From the NCBI GenBank assembly GCA_963725315.1, contig CAVRYA010000010.1:124001-188000 (forward strand): DNA of 64,000 bases, written 5' to 3'. A program made the translations under genes and the position numbers. The notes under the pieces are model-generated. The model saw nothing but the letters and a program-made list of their open reading frames with translations. It made no database searches and had not been told where the DNA came from. This stretch comes from JBBRHQ01 sp963725315. GTDB lineage: Bacteria; Actinomycetota; Thermoleophilia; Solirubrobacterales; 70-9. Below are positions 51,445-60,225 of this stretch, piece by piece (position 1 is the first letter of the stretch; each line of letters starts with the position of its first letter).

Positions 51445-52576
51445 CTACCACTCCCTCAAGCGGGCGCGGATCAGCACGTCCTCGCCGACCTGCTCGAGCT
51501 GCGAGCCCTCGGCGCCGCTCGCCTCCTCGATCCGGCCCTCGGTCTCAGCGGCGAGGCGGCCGTCCCCGAGCAGCACCGGTGCAACGAAGAGGCGGGTCTC
51601 GTCGATCTCCCCGGCAGCCGCGAACGCCGCCGCCAGGCGAGGACCTCCCTCGAGGAAGAGGCTGGTCACCTCGCGGCGGCCGAGGTCGTCGAGCGCGGCC
51701 AGCAGCCGCTCGGCCGGGTCGCGGCCCGAGGCCACCAGGACATCCGCCCCGGCGCCCCGCAGGGCGTCCAGCCGCGGGCGCTCGGCCTCGGCGGAGGCGA
51801 TCACCAGCAGCGGCGCCTCGCCGACGCTTCGCACCAGCTTCGAGTCCAGAGGCAGGCGGGCATCGGAGTCGAAGACGACCCGAGCGGGCTGGCGCGGCGC
51901 GCCGACCTCGCGCGCGGTCAGCAGCGGGTCGTCGGCCAGGGCGGTTCCGATCCCGACAGCGACCGCGTCGGCCTCGGCGCGCCAGCGGTGCACGAGCTCG
52001 CGGCTAGCGTGGTCCGGTGATCCAGATCGGCTCCCCCGATGCGGTCGCGACCCGGCCGTCGAGGGAGATCGCCGTCTTCAGGATGACCAGGGGGCGCCCG
52101 CTGCGGGCGTGCTTCCGGAAGGCCTGGTTGAGCAACCTCGCGTCGGCGGCGATCGCTCCCTGCGCGAGCTCGACCTCGACCCCGCCGTCGCGGAGAATCC
52201 CCGGCCCGCGGCCGGCGGCCTTCTCGCTGGGGTCCTCCGAGGCGATCACGACCCGCGTGATGCCCGCATCGAGGATCGCCTCGGTGCAGGGCGGCTGGCG
52301 ACCCTGATGGGCGCAGGGCTCGAGGGTCACGTACATCGTTGCCCCGGCCGCCTCGGCGCCGCGGCTGCGGCAGTCGGCGATCGCCGCCCGCTCCGCGTGC
52401 AGGCCGCCGAGCTCGGCGTGATGGCCCTCGCCGATCACCTCGCCGCCGGCGTCGGCGATCACCGCGCCGACCATCGGGTTGGGGCTGACCCTGCCCCGGC
52501 CACGCTCGGCCAGCTCCAGCGCCCGCCGGAGGTGCCGGCTCTCGAGTCTGAGGTCTGTGCCTTGAGCGTCGATCAC
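51445..52576 (-). CDS. ribD: Riboflavin deaminase-reductase RibD, one +1 frame change
   Basis: Reconstructed length 376 residues. Deaminase domain: SPNPMVGAVIADAGGEVIGE, GLHAERAAIADCRSRGAEAA (HAE) and YVTLEPCAHQGRQPPCTEAI (PCxxxxxxPPC zinc site). Reductase domain: LVILKTAISLDGRVATASGE, WITGPASRELVHRWRAEADA, and SLFLEGGPRLAAAFAAAGEI. The shift is near 52010, in the WITGPASRE block: CCA-C-GCT, where one extra C creates a TAG stop. GTG 52576 lies behind GGAAGGA. It is the first gene of the rib operon; the break would block the pathway, so a sequence error is likely. Confidence 0.85.
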
Positions 52577-52602
52577 GGTCCTTCCGGAGATCGGCCGTGG
52601 AC

Positions 52603-52624
52603 TGATTGACTCGTCAGTCAACCA
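52603..52624. promoter_or_regulatory. TTGACT-GACG-AGTCAA palindrome between rib operon and glycosyltransferase
   Basis: Minus strand TTGACT-GACG-AGTCAA, a perfect 16-bp inverted repeat. With flanking bases, TGGTTGACT and AGTCAATCA match at eight of nine positions. It lies 27 bases before the ribD start, in a divergent promoter region. The form resembles TetR-family operators, but no such regulator gene is nearby. Confidence 0.5.
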
Positions 52625-52682
52625 GTGTACCCGGACCTGGCCCGCTCGCAAGCGCCAGACCGCTCGCCGGGAGCGGCGCGGT

Positions 52683-52688
52683 TACGCT
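52683..52688 (+). promoter_or_regulatory. -10-like box TACGCT
   Basis: TACGCT lies ten bases before GTG 52699 and has the TANNNT form. There is no Shine-Dalgarno, consistent with a nearly leaderless mRNA. Confidence 0.35.
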
Positions 52689-52698
52689 TGACCGGCCG

Positions 52699-53697
52699 GT
52701 GAAGCTGATCATCCAGATTCCCTGCCTCAATGAGGAGGCGACCCTGCCCGAGACGATCGCCGACCTTCCGAGGGAGATCCCCGGCGTCGATCAGGTCGAG
52801 CTTCTGGTGATCGACGACGGCTCCACCGACCGCACGGTCGAGGTCGCCCGCGAGCACGGAGTCGAGCACATCGTCCGCCTGACCAACAACAAGGGCCTGG
52901 CGGCGGCCTTCCAGGCCGGCCTCGACGCCAGCCTCAAGCTCGGCGCCGAGCTGGTCGTCAACACCGACGCCGACAACCAGTACCGCGGCGAGGACATCCC
53001 GAAGCTGCTGGCGCCGATCCTCTCCGGGGAGGCCGACATGGTGGTCGGCGACCGTCGGGTGAGCCAGATCGAGCACTTCTCGGGTGCCAAGAAGGCCCTG
53101 CAGAAGCTGGGCAGCTGGGTGGTGCGGCGCCTCTCCGGCACCGAGATCTCCGATGCGACCTCGGGCTTTCGCGCCTACAACCGCGAGGCCGCGCTACAGC
53201 TCCTGGTCGTCGACAACTTCACCTACACCCTCGAAAGCCTGATCCAGGCCGGGAAGATGCTCGTCGCCGTGGACCAGGTCGAGATCGGCACCAACGCCAA
53301 GACGCGGGAGTCGAGGCTGTTCGACTCGACCGGTGGCTACGTCCGCCGCAACAGCCTGGCGATCGGCCGCATCTACGCCCGGTATGAGCCGCTGCGCGTC
53401 TTCGCCACCCTCGCCGCGGTGGTCGCGGTGCTGGCGCTGCTGGCCTGGAGCCCGTTCCTGATCGACTGGGTCTTCGAGGGCGACAGCTCCGGTCACATCC
53501 AGTCGCTGATCCTCGGTGCGGTCCTGTTCATCGCCGCCGTGCAACTGATGGCGCTCGGAATCATCGGCGATCTGCTGGCCGGGCAGCGGGTGATGACACA
53601 GCGCGTGTTCGAGCGCGTCCGCAGGGTCGAGCTCGCCCTCGGCGTCGAACCCTCCCATTACGACGCCGGCCGGCCGACCGAGCGGATCGGCGCCTAG
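52699..53697 (+). CDS. Family 2 glycosyltransferase with two C-terminal membrane helices
   Basis: 332 residues from GTG 52699. The GT-A domain begins KLIIQIPCLNEEATLPETIA, LLVIDDGSTDRTVEVAREHG, and VVNTDADNQYRGEDIPKLLA (DxD), then VGDRRVSQIEHFSGAKKALQ and TSGFRAYNREAALQL. Two membrane helices follow at about 235-285 (TLAAVVAVLALLAWSPFL, SLILGAVLFIAAVQLMALGI). It resembles dolichol/undecaprenyl-phosphate sugar transferases of the DPM/GtrB kind. The flippase gene begins right behind it, so the pair probably makes and moves a lipid-linked sugar. Confidence 0.82.
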   Translation: MKLIIQIPCLNEEATLPETIADLPREIPGVDQVELLVIDDGSTDRTVEVAREHGVEHIVRLTNNKGLAAAFQAGLDASLKLGAELVVNTDADNQYRGEDIPKLLAPILSGEADMVVGDRRVSQIEHFSGAKKALQKLGSWVVRRLSGTEISDATSGFRAYNREAALQLLVVDNFTYTLESLIQAGKMLVAVDQVEIGTNAKTRESRLFDSTGGYVRRNSLAIGRIYARYEPLRVFATLAAVVAVLALLAWSPFLIDWVFEGDSSGHIQSLILGAVLFIAAVQLMALGIIGDLLAGQRVMTQRVFERVRRVELALGVEPSHYDAGRPTERIGA

Positions 53698-53701
53698 CTC
53701 C

Positions 53702-55189
53702 TTGCAGCAGAAGCAGACAGGCGCCGTCGACTATGGAAAGACGGCGGGCTTCCTCTCGATCGGCGTCGGCCTCACCGGCGCGATCACCTACCTCTACTTC
53801 GTGATCGCCTCGCACGTGCTCTCGAAGCCCGACTACGGGCAGATCACCGTGCTCTGGTCGGCGGTCTTCATCACCGTCTCCACCCTCTACCGGCCGATCG
53901 ACCAGCTGCTCTCGCGCCATATCTCCGAGCGCCTGGTGCGCTCCGAGCCGGTCGGCGAGCCGATGCGCGTCGCGGCGAAGATCCAGCTCGGGCTGGCGCT
54001 CTGCTTCGCGGTCCTGGCGCTGGCCCTGCGGGGACCGATCCAGAACGACCTGCTGGAGGGCAACGAGGTTCTCTACTGGGTGTTCTTCTCCGCGGTCCTC
54101 TTCTACGCGGCCAGCTACTTCGCCCGCGGATACCTGGCCGGCCACCGCCGCTTCGGCCTGTTCACGGCGCTGATCCTCTCCGAGTCCTTCTTCCGCACGA
54201 TCTTCGCCGTGCTGGTCGCGGTCGGGGTCCTCAGCGGCCAGGACGCGGTGGGGATCGGGATCGTCGCCGCCCCCAGCCTCAGCCTCCTGGTCGTCCCCCT
54301 TGCATTTGCAAGACAGGCCGCCAGGAACACCGAACCCGCCGGAATCCCCGGCATCCCCGGACGCGAAGCGGAGGAGATGCCGGGCAGTAATTCCGAGGAG
54401 GCGGCGGGCAGTTATTCCGAAGAACCTGCGACGTTCGACATCGACGCCGCCGAGGGCCCCGGGGGCGGCCCCGAGGCGGCGCCGGAGTTCAGCCTCACCC
54501 ATGGCACCGGGTTCGCGGCGGCGGTGCTGCTGATCATGTTCAGCGAGCAGACCTTCCTCAACGCCGGTCCCCTGATCGTCCGCGGGGTCGAGGGAGCGGC
54601 CGCGGCGGGGTTCATCTTCAACGTGCTGATGATCGCCCGCGCGCCGCTGCAGCTCTTCCAGGCCGTCTCGACCAGCATCCTCCCCCACCTGACGAGCCTC
54701 CACACCAGCACCGAGGAGTCGAGCGAGGACGAGTTCCGCAGCTCGATCTGGCTGGTGCTGAAGGCAATCGCCGCCTTCACCGGGATCGTCGCGCTCGCCG
54801 TGCTGATCGCCGGCCCGGAGCTGATGCAGATCGCCTTCTCGAAGAAGTTCACCTACGAGCGGGTCGGCTTGCTCCTCGTCACGGCGGGCATGGGCCTCTA
54901 CCTGTCGGCGGTGACGATCAACCAGGCCTGCCTCGCCCAGGGCCAGGTGAAGCGGACCTCGGTCCGCTGGATCTCGTGCGCCGCGTTCTTCGTCGTCTGG
55001 AACCTCGTCCCGCTGATCTCCGACACCGCACGCCGGGTCGAGATCGGCTTCGCCCTGACCGCAGCCCTGCTCCTCGGCCTCCTCGTCTACATCTTCCGCC
55101 ACCCCCACGTCCGGGTGGAGGACATCCCGGAGCACGAGCCATCGGCCGAGCCTGAAGCGCAGCTGGCGGCCGCCGATGAAGGCGCCTAG
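53702..55189 (+). CDS. Polysaccharide/lipid-linked oligosaccharide flippase (MOP family)
   Basis: 495 residues, about 12-13 membrane helices. N-terminal GKTAGFLSIGVGLTGAITYL and VLWSAVFITVSTLYRPIDQL; the second half starts GFAAAVLLIMFSEQTFLNAG and includes LMIARAPLQLFQAVSTSILP. It is a Wzx/MurJ-like transporter moving lipid-linked sugars across the membrane. Between helices 6 and 7 is a ~65-residue hydrophilic loop with two near-identical units (EMPGSNSE, EAAGSYSE). TTG 53702 is the apparent start and is weakly supported. The acidic C-terminal tail may be cytoplasmic. Confidence 0.78.
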   Translation: MQQKQTGAVDYGKTAGFLSIGVGLTGAITYLYFVIASHVLSKPDYGQITVLWSAVFITVSTLYRPIDQLLSRHISERLVRSEPVGEPMRVAAKIQLGLALCFAVLALALRGPIQNDLLEGNEVLYWVFFSAVLFYAASYFARGYLAGHRRFGLFTALILSESFFRTIFAVLVAVGVLSGQDAVGIGIVAAPSLSLLVVPLAFARQAARNTEPAGIPGIPGREAEEMPGSNSEEAAGSYSEEPATFDIDAAEGPGGGPEAAPEFSLTHGTGFAAAVLLIMFSEQTFLNAGPLIVRGVEGAAAAGFIFNVLMIARAPLQLFQAVSTSILPHLTSLHTSTEESSEDEFRSSIWLVLKAIAAFTGIVALAVLIAGPELMQIAFSKKFTYERVGLLLVTAGMGLYLSAVTINQACLAQGQVKRTSVRWISCAAFFVVWNLVPLISDTARRVEIGFALTAALLLGLLVYIFRHPHVRVEDIPEHEPSAEPEAQLAAADEGA

Positions 55190-55213
55190 GCCCTTCCGAG
55201 CCCCGGGAGGGCG

Positions 55214-57013
55214 ATGAGCCACCACGACGGCGAGCTGATCCTGCTCGCCGGCGCCCTGGGGGCCGCGGGCATTCTCGCCGCCCTGATCGCCGATCGGGTC
55301 CGGATCCCGGGGCTGCTGCTCTTCCTCGGCCTCGGGATGCTCGCCGGATCGGAGGGGATCGGGGGGATCCCCTTCAACGACGCCGAGCTGGCCCGGACGA
55401 TCGGCACCATCGCCCTCGTCCTGATCATCTTCGAGGGCGGCCTCACCGCGGGCTGGGGGGAGATCCGCCCCGTGCTCGGCACGGCGGTCTCTCTGGCCAC
55501 GATCGGCACCCTGCTGACGGCGGTGATCGCGGGCCTTGCGGCGAAGTGGATCATCGGCCTCGGCACGCTCGAGTCGATGATCGTCGGCGCGGCGATCGCG
55601 GCCACCGACAGCGCCGCGATCTTCGCGGTGCTGCGGGGCTCCAACCTCGAGCGCCGGGTCGCCCGCTCGCTCGAGGGCGAGTCGGGGATGAACGACCCGG
55701 TGGCGCTGCTGCTGGTGGTCGGCTTCATCGACTGGCTCCAGCAGCCCTCCTACGGAGCTCTCGACATGGCCCTGCTGTTCGTCGTCAAGCTCAGCCTCGG
55801 GGCGGGTTTCGGGCTCGGGCTCGGCTGGCTCGCGCGCCGCGCCTTCCTGCGGCTCGACTCGGCGGCCCCCGGGACCTACCCGGTGGCCTCGATCGCGACC
55901 GCGGGCATCGCCTTCGGCCTGACCGAGATACTCGGCGGCTCCGGCCTGCTCGCCGTCTACTTCACGGGGCTCTCGCTGGGCACCGGCGAGCTGCCCGGGC
56001 AGCGGGTGGCGGCGACCTTTCACCAGGGCCTCGGCTGGGTTGCCCAGATCGCCCTCTTCTTCATGCTCGGCCTGCTGGTCTTCCCGGGCGACCTCGGTGA
56101 GCTCGCCACCGACGGCCTGGCGCTCTCGGCGGTGTTGATCCTCGTCGCCCGGCCCGCCGCCGCGGTCGCCGCGACCGTGCTCAGCCCCTTCGCGATGCGC
56201 GAGCGGCTGATGCTCGGCTGGGCCGGGTTGCGCGGCGCCACCCCGATCTGGCTCGCCACCTTCCCCGTGGTAGCGGGCGTCGATTCCAGCGAGCGACTCT
56301 TCGACCTGGTCTTCTTCGTCGTCCTCACCTCGACCCTGATCCAGGGAGCGAGCTTCGAGCCGCTGGCGAGGCGGCTGCGGCTGACGACGACCGAGCCGGC
56401 TCTGCCCCGGCGGCTGCACGAGTCGGGGCGGATCCGCGAGCTCGGCGGGGACGTCATCGTCCACCGGGTCAGGGAGGGTGCGGCGGCCGACGGGCACATG
56501 GTCAGGGACCTTCAGCTTCCCCGCGAGGCGCTGGTCAACGTGATCGTCCGCGACGGCAGGGCGATCCCCCCGCGTGGCTCGACCGAGATCAGGGCCGGCG
56601 ACGAGCTCCACGTGCTCGTCCGCGGCGAGCTGCGCGACGAGGTCGAGGCCCTGACCGGGCGCTGGCACGAGGGCCCGATCGGCGAGGCCGCCCCGCCGCG
56701 GCTGGCGCTGCGGGGCGCGCCCCAGATCTTCACCGTCCACCCGGCCCGCGACATACCCGACCCCGCGGACCCGCGCGAGGTCGACGGGATCGAGGTCTCC
56801 TCCCGCCTGCGCAGCCGCCGCGATCGCCCCGGCGCACTGGTCGCCCTGGTCGACGGCCGCCACGCGGTCACCGGGACCGACCTGGTCGCGATCGGCAGCC
56901 GAACGGCGCTGTCCCGCTGGTGCGCTCGCCGGGCTCAGCGGCCCGCCGCGGACCAGGTGGAGCGCTCCTGGTGGCAGGAGGTGGCCGGTGCCCTCAGCGC
57001 GCCGGGCCCCTGA
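55214..57013 (+). CDS. Potassium/proton antiporter (NhaP2/CPA1-like) with TrkA_C domain
   Basis: 599 residues. Twelve or so helices from LILLAGALGAAGILAALIAD on, with GAAIAATDSAAIFAVLRGSN and LEGESGMNDPVALLLVVGFI giving the Asp-containing exchanger motif (NDP). About residues 395-490 form a TrkA_C-like domain (GHMVRDLQLPREALVNVIVR, then STEIRAGDELHVLVRGELR), and the rest is a charged cytoplasmic part. This is the cvrA/NhaP2 layout. It swaps K+ (or Na+) for H+ and may be gated by nucleotides. 24 bases behind the flippase, possibly in one transcript. Confidence 0.85.
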   Translation: MSHHDGELILLAGALGAAGILAALIADRVRIPGLLLFLGLGMLAGSEGIGGIPFNDAELARTIGTIALVLIIFEGGLTAGWGEIRPVLGTAVSLATIGTLLTAVIAGLAAKWIIGLGTLESMIVGAAIAATDSAAIFAVLRGSNLERRVARSLEGESGMNDPVALLLVVGFIDWLQQPSYGALDMALLFVVKLSLGAGFGLGLGWLARRAFLRLDSAAPGTYPVASIATAGIAFGLTEILGGSGLLAVYFTGLSLGTGELPGQRVAATFHQGLGWVAQIALFFMLGLLVFPGDLGELATDGLALSAVLILVARPAAAVAATVLSPFAMRERLMLGWAGLRGATPIWLATFPVVAGVDSSERLFDLVFFVVLTSTLIQGASFEPLARRLRLTTTEPALPRRLHESGRIRELGGDVIVHRVREGAAADGHMVRDLQLPREALVNVIVRDGRAIPPRGSTEIRAGDELHVLVRGELRDEVEALTGRWHEGPIGEAAPPRLALRGAPQIFTVHPARDIPDPADPREVDGIEVSSRLRSRRDRPGALVALVDGRHAVTGTDLVAIGSRTALSRWCARRAQRPAADQVERSWWQEVAGALSAPGP

Positions 57014-57016
57014 CCA

Positions 57017-57697
57017 CTACTCGGCGCCGGCGGCGCCGGCGATCTCCGCGTAGGCCTGCGCCGGGTCCTCTGCCCCGAAGATCGCCGAGCCGGCGACGAA
57101 CAGCGAGGCGCCCGCCTCCGCCACCGATCCGGCCGTCGCAGTGTCGACGCCGCCGTCGACCTCGATCGCCGCATCCCCGCAGATCTCGCGGAGCCTCGCG
57201 ACCTTGCCGGGCGAGCCCTCGATGAACCGCTGGCCTCCCCAGCCCGGATTGACCGTCATGCAGAGGACGATGTCCGCGTAGCCCTCGAGCTCGGACACCG
57301 CTCCGGGCGGGGTGCCGGGATTGAGCGCGATACCGGCCAGGCACCCCAGCTCGCGGATCGCGTGCAGGGCCCGGTTGGCGTGAGGCGTCGCCTCGGCGTG
57401 GAAGGTGATTGAGTCCGCGCCGGCTCTGGCGAACTCGGCGAACTGCTCCTCGGGGCGCTCGATCATCAGGTGGACGTCGATCACCCCGCCGGCGTCGTGG
57501 ACCTGGTCGGCGATCGAGGACGCGACCAGCGGCCCGATCGTGATCGGCGGGACGAAGTGCCCGTCCATGACGTCGACGTGGATCACCCGGGCGCCGGCGC
57601 CGATCACCTCGCCCACCTGCGATCCCAGCTTGGAAAAGTCGGCCGAGAGGATCGAGGGGGCGACGCGCGGCGCGCGATAGACCTCGGGACCGGGCAT
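57017..57697 (-). CDS. rpe: Ribulose-phosphate 3-epimerase
   Basis: 226 residues: VAPSILSADFSKLGSQVGEV, GARVIHVDVMDGHFVPPITI (metal His and Asp), VIDVHLMIERPEEQFAEFAR, MTVNPGWGGQRFIEGSPGKV, and EVDGGVDTATAGSVAEAGAS. TIM barrel. It interconverts ribulose-5-P and xylulose-5-P. The start MPGPEV shares one base (TGATG) with the stop of the zinc-ribbon gene, so the pair is coupled. Confidence 0.95.
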   Translation of the reverse strand: MPGPEVYRAPRVAPSILSADFSKLGSQVGEVIGAGARVIHVDVMDGHFVPPITIGPLVASSIADQVHDAGGVIDVHLMIERPEEQFAEFARAGADSITFHAEATPHANRALHAIRELGCLAGIALNPGTPPGAVSELEGYADIVLCMTVNPGWGGQRFIEGSPGKVARLREICGDAAIEVDGGVDTATAGSVAEAGASLFVAGSAIFGAEDPAQAYAEIAGAAGAE

Positions 57698-57960
57698 CAG
57701 ACCGGCCTCAGCATCGACTGCCCGCAGTGCTGGCAGGTCATGTCCTCGGTGCTGCTCATCCGCGCAATCGTCTGGTGCTCGCCGCAGTTGGGGCATCCGG
57801 AGACGAGCTCGTATCGGCGCAGGCAGTAGACGCAGCGGTAGCGCCCGGGGAGCTGGGTGGGGCGCAGCCAGGGCTCCCCGCAGCCCGGGCAGGCCGGGCG
57901 CCGGAGCGCCTTGCCGTCCCCGCCCTCGGCGAGAAGCCTCTCTTCGCCGGTCTCGCTCAT
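57697..57960 (-). CDS. Small zinc-ribbon protein
   Basis: 87 residues with four CxxC-type pairs: CPGCGEPW, CVYCLRRYELVSGCPNCG and CQHCG. Two zinc ribbons are expected. The protein begins MSETGEERLL; a slightly longer start would overlap rsmB. The pattern is that of small actinobacterial zinc-ribbon proteins beside rpe and rsmB. No function is known. Confidence 0.65.
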   Translation of the reverse strand: MSETGEERLLAEGGDGKALRRPACPGCGEPWLRPTQLPGRYRCVYCLRRYELVSGCPNCGEHQTIARMSSTEDMTCQHCGQSMLRPV

Positions 57961-57964
57961 CGGC

Positions 57965-59308
57965 CTAATCATCGCGGTTCAGCCGGGCGATGAAGAATCC
58001 GCTCGTGCGGTCGCGGTCGGGCCGGGTCTGCAGACAGCGCGGATCGACCGGCGAGGCCAGGGCCGGGGCGAGCGCTCCGAGGTCGTCGATCCGCAGGCCC
58101 GGGATGCCCGCGACCCGCTCCTCGTTCTCGGCGCGGGAGATCGTGCAGGTCGAGTAGACGAGGGTCCCGCCGGGGCGCAGCGCGCCGGCCGCCCGGCGCA
58201 GGATCGCATCCTGGATCACCGCCATCCTCTCGATCAGCCGGGGGGACTTGCGCCAGCGCGCGTCGGGCCGCGACGCGAGCGTCCCCAGGTCCGAGCAGGG
58301 GGGATCGACCAGGACCCGGTCGAACTCGCGCCCGAGATCGAACTCGGAGGCATCCGTCTCCAGGACCGTGACGCTGCGCAGGCCGAGCCGGCGGGCCTGG
58401 GCGGCGACCTCCTCGGCCCTCTCGGCTTCGGCCTCGACGCAGATCACCTCGCCGCGGTCGCCCATCCGCTCGGCGATCTGCCCGGTCTTGATCCCCGGGC
58501 CGGCGCAGAGGTCGAGGACGTTCTCCCCCGGCTGGGGGTCGAGCACCTCGACGACCGCCGCCGAGGCGCGGGACTGCGGGGTCAGCTCGCCGGCCTCGAC
58601 CAGCTCCAGCGCTGCGCCCAGCGGGCCTTCGAAGACGATCGACTCCCCCGGCGCGAGCGGCCACTCGCCGCTGGCAGGGGCGGCCTTGACGCCGGCCGCG
58701 GCGAGCCGCTCGCAGACCTCGGGAGAGCCCGAGCGCATCGTGTTGACCCGCATCGCCCGCTCCGCCGGCTCGTTGCAGGCCCGAAGCAGCGAGCGCGCAT
58801 CCTCGCCGCCGAGCTCACGCCACCACATCTCGGCCAACCAGCTCGGCACCGAGTGGGCGACCGCCGCCTGCGCGGGATCGCCGTCCCGCGCCAGCAGCTC
58901 GGCCAGCTCGTCCCGCTCGCGCGCCGCGCGCCGCATCACGGCGTTGACGAAGCCCGTGGCGTGCGCGGCCCCGGCGGAGCGGGCCAGCTCGACCGCCTGG
59001 TCCACCGCCGCGTGCTCGGCGCTGCCGGCGGAGTAGAAGAGCTCGAAGAGGCCGATCCGCAGCGCCGCCAGGACGGGCGGGTCGAGCAGCCGTGGCGAGC
59101 GCCCTGCCAGGCGGCGGATCAGGACGTCGGTCGAGCCGCGCCGCTGCACGGCGCCGTAGCAGAGCCGCATCGCCTGGGCGCGGTCGCGCCCGGCCAGGCC
59201 CCTCTCCTCGGCGACCCTGCGAAAGGCAGCGTCGGTGTAGGCGTCCTCCTCGAAGGTAGCGCGCAGCACCGCGAAGGCGACCTGACGCGGCGCCGAGACC
59301 GCGCTCAT
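57965..59308 (-). CDS. rsmB: 16S rRNA (cytosine-C5)-methyltransferase RsmB
   Basis: 447 residues. An N-terminal NusB-like helical domain (SAVSAPRQVAFAVLRATFEE, LCYGAVQRRGSTDVLIRRLA, HATGFVNAVMRRAARERDEL). The methyltransferase domain has LDLCAGPGIKTGQIAERMGD (SAM), FDRVLVDPPCSDLGTLASRP and VYSTCTISRAENEE, with both Cys residues required for C5 methylation. It modifies C967 of 16S rRNA in family members. Starts by overlapping the fmt stop (ATGA). Confidence 0.92.
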   Translation of the reverse strand: MSAVSAPRQVAFAVLRATFEEDAYTDAAFRRVAEERGLAGRDRAQAMRLCYGAVQRRGSTDVLIRRLAGRSPRLLDPPVLAALRIGLFELFYSAGSAEHAAVDQAVELARSAGAAHATGFVNAVMRRAARERDELAELLARDGDPAQAAVAHSVPSWLAEMWWRELGGEDARSLLRACNEPAERAMRVNTMRSGSPEVCERLAAAGVKAAPASGEWPLAPGESIVFEGPLGAALELVEAGELTPQSRASAAVVEVLDPQPGENVLDLCAGPGIKTGQIAERMGDRGEVICVEAEAERAEEVAAQARRLGLRSVTVLETDASEFDLGREFDRVLVDPPCSDLGTLASRPDARWRKSPRLIERMAVIQDAILRRAAGALRPGGTLVYSTCTISRAENEERVAGIPGLRIDDLGALAPALASPVDPRCLQTRPDRDRTSGFFIARLNRDD

Positions 59309-60225
59309 CCGATCAGGGCGCGCGGCGGCGGCTCGTGGCCGCGGAGGTAGGCCGCGGCGTCCATCGAGCGCGAGCCCGGGGGCTTCACCCGCTCGATCCG
59401 CAGGACGCCCTCCGCGCAGCCGAGCAGCAGGGCGTCGGCGGCTGGGCGGAGCTCGCCCCGGGCCAGCTCCCCGCTCTCCGCGCGGGCCAGGCTCACCCCC
59501 AGCCGCCCTCCGTCGGGGGTCGCCAGGTGAGCGCCGATGTGCGGGGTCAGGGCGCGGATCACCCGGGCCAGGTGGGCGGCCGGGCGCGAAGGATCGAGCC
59601 GGCGCTCGGAGGGGGAGATCTTCTCCGCATAGCTGACCCCGTCTGCGCCCTGCGGGCTGAACTCGATCTCCCCGGCCGCCGCCAGGTCGAGGGCGCGCAG
59701 CAGCAGCCTCCCCCCGATCTCCTCGAGGCGGCCCGAGAGCGCCCCGTAGTCCTCCTCGGCGCCGATCGGCGTCCGCTCGCGCAGGGCGATCGGTCCCGAG
59801 TCGAGCCCGGCCTCCACCTTGATCACGCAGGCCCCCGTCTCGGCGTCGCCGGCGATGATCGCCCGCTCGATCGGCGCCGCCCCCCGCCACCGCGGCAGCA
59901 ATGAGGGATGCAGGTTGAGCATCTCCAGCCGGGAGAGGAGCGGCTCGCGGATCAGCTGGCCGAAGGCGCAGACGCAGGCGACCTCGGGAGCGGCGGTGAG
60001 GATCGCCTCCAGCGCCTGGTCCCGGTTGACGTCGGCGGCCTCGAGCAGCTCGATTCCCAGCTCGCGCGCCCTCGCCGCGGCTGGGGCTGGAGCCGGCTTG
60101 CGCCCCCGGCCGCGCGGGCGCGCCGGAGGGGCGATGACCAGCGACGGCCGGTGCGGCGAGGCCGCCAGGCGGTCGAGAACGGCGGCCGCGAACTCGGAGG
60201 TCCCGAGGAAGACGGTGCGGCTCAC
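59305..60225 (-). CDS. fmt: Methionyl-tRNA formyltransferase
   Basis: 306 residues from GTG 60225: TVFLGTSEFAAAVLDRLAAS, VCAFGQLIREPLLSRLEMLN, LHPSLLPRWRGAAPIERAII (Asn-His and the SLLPxxRG loop) and CVIKVEAGLDSGPIALRERT. C-terminal OB-like domain. It formylates initiator Met-tRNA. Overlaps def (GTGA) and rsmB (ATGA), making a def-fmt-rsmB cassette. Confidence 0.94.
   Translation of the reverse strand: MSRTVFLGTSEFAAAVLDRLAASPHRPSLVIAPPARPRGRGRKPAPAPAAARARELGIELLEAADVNRDQALEAILTAAPEVACVCAFGQLIREPLLSRLEMLNLHPSLLPRWRGAAPIERAIIAGDAETGACVIKVEAGLDSGPIALRERTPIGAEEDYGALSGRLEEIGGRLLLRALDLAAAGEIEFSPQGADGVSYAEKISPSERRLDPSRPAAHLARVIRALTPHIGAHLATPDGGRLGVSLARAESGELARGELRPAADALLLGCAEGVLRIERVKPPGSRSMDAAAYLRGHEPPPRALIG

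Noticed and set aside
51990..52030. Programmed frameshifting in ribD
   Set aside because: No slippery heptamer, internal Shine-Dalgarno or following stem was evident, and the shift falls inside a conserved block.
52577..52698. FMN riboswitch upstream of the rib operon
   Set aside because: The 122-bp gap is too short once the promoter and palindrome are placed, and the conserved RFN boxes were not seen.
53561..56863. Open frame of 1100 codons on the minus strand
   Set aside because: It lies opposite two well-supported membrane protein genes. Its product is a low-complexity Arg/Gly/Asp/Glu string, as expected from antisense reading of GC-rich coding DNA.
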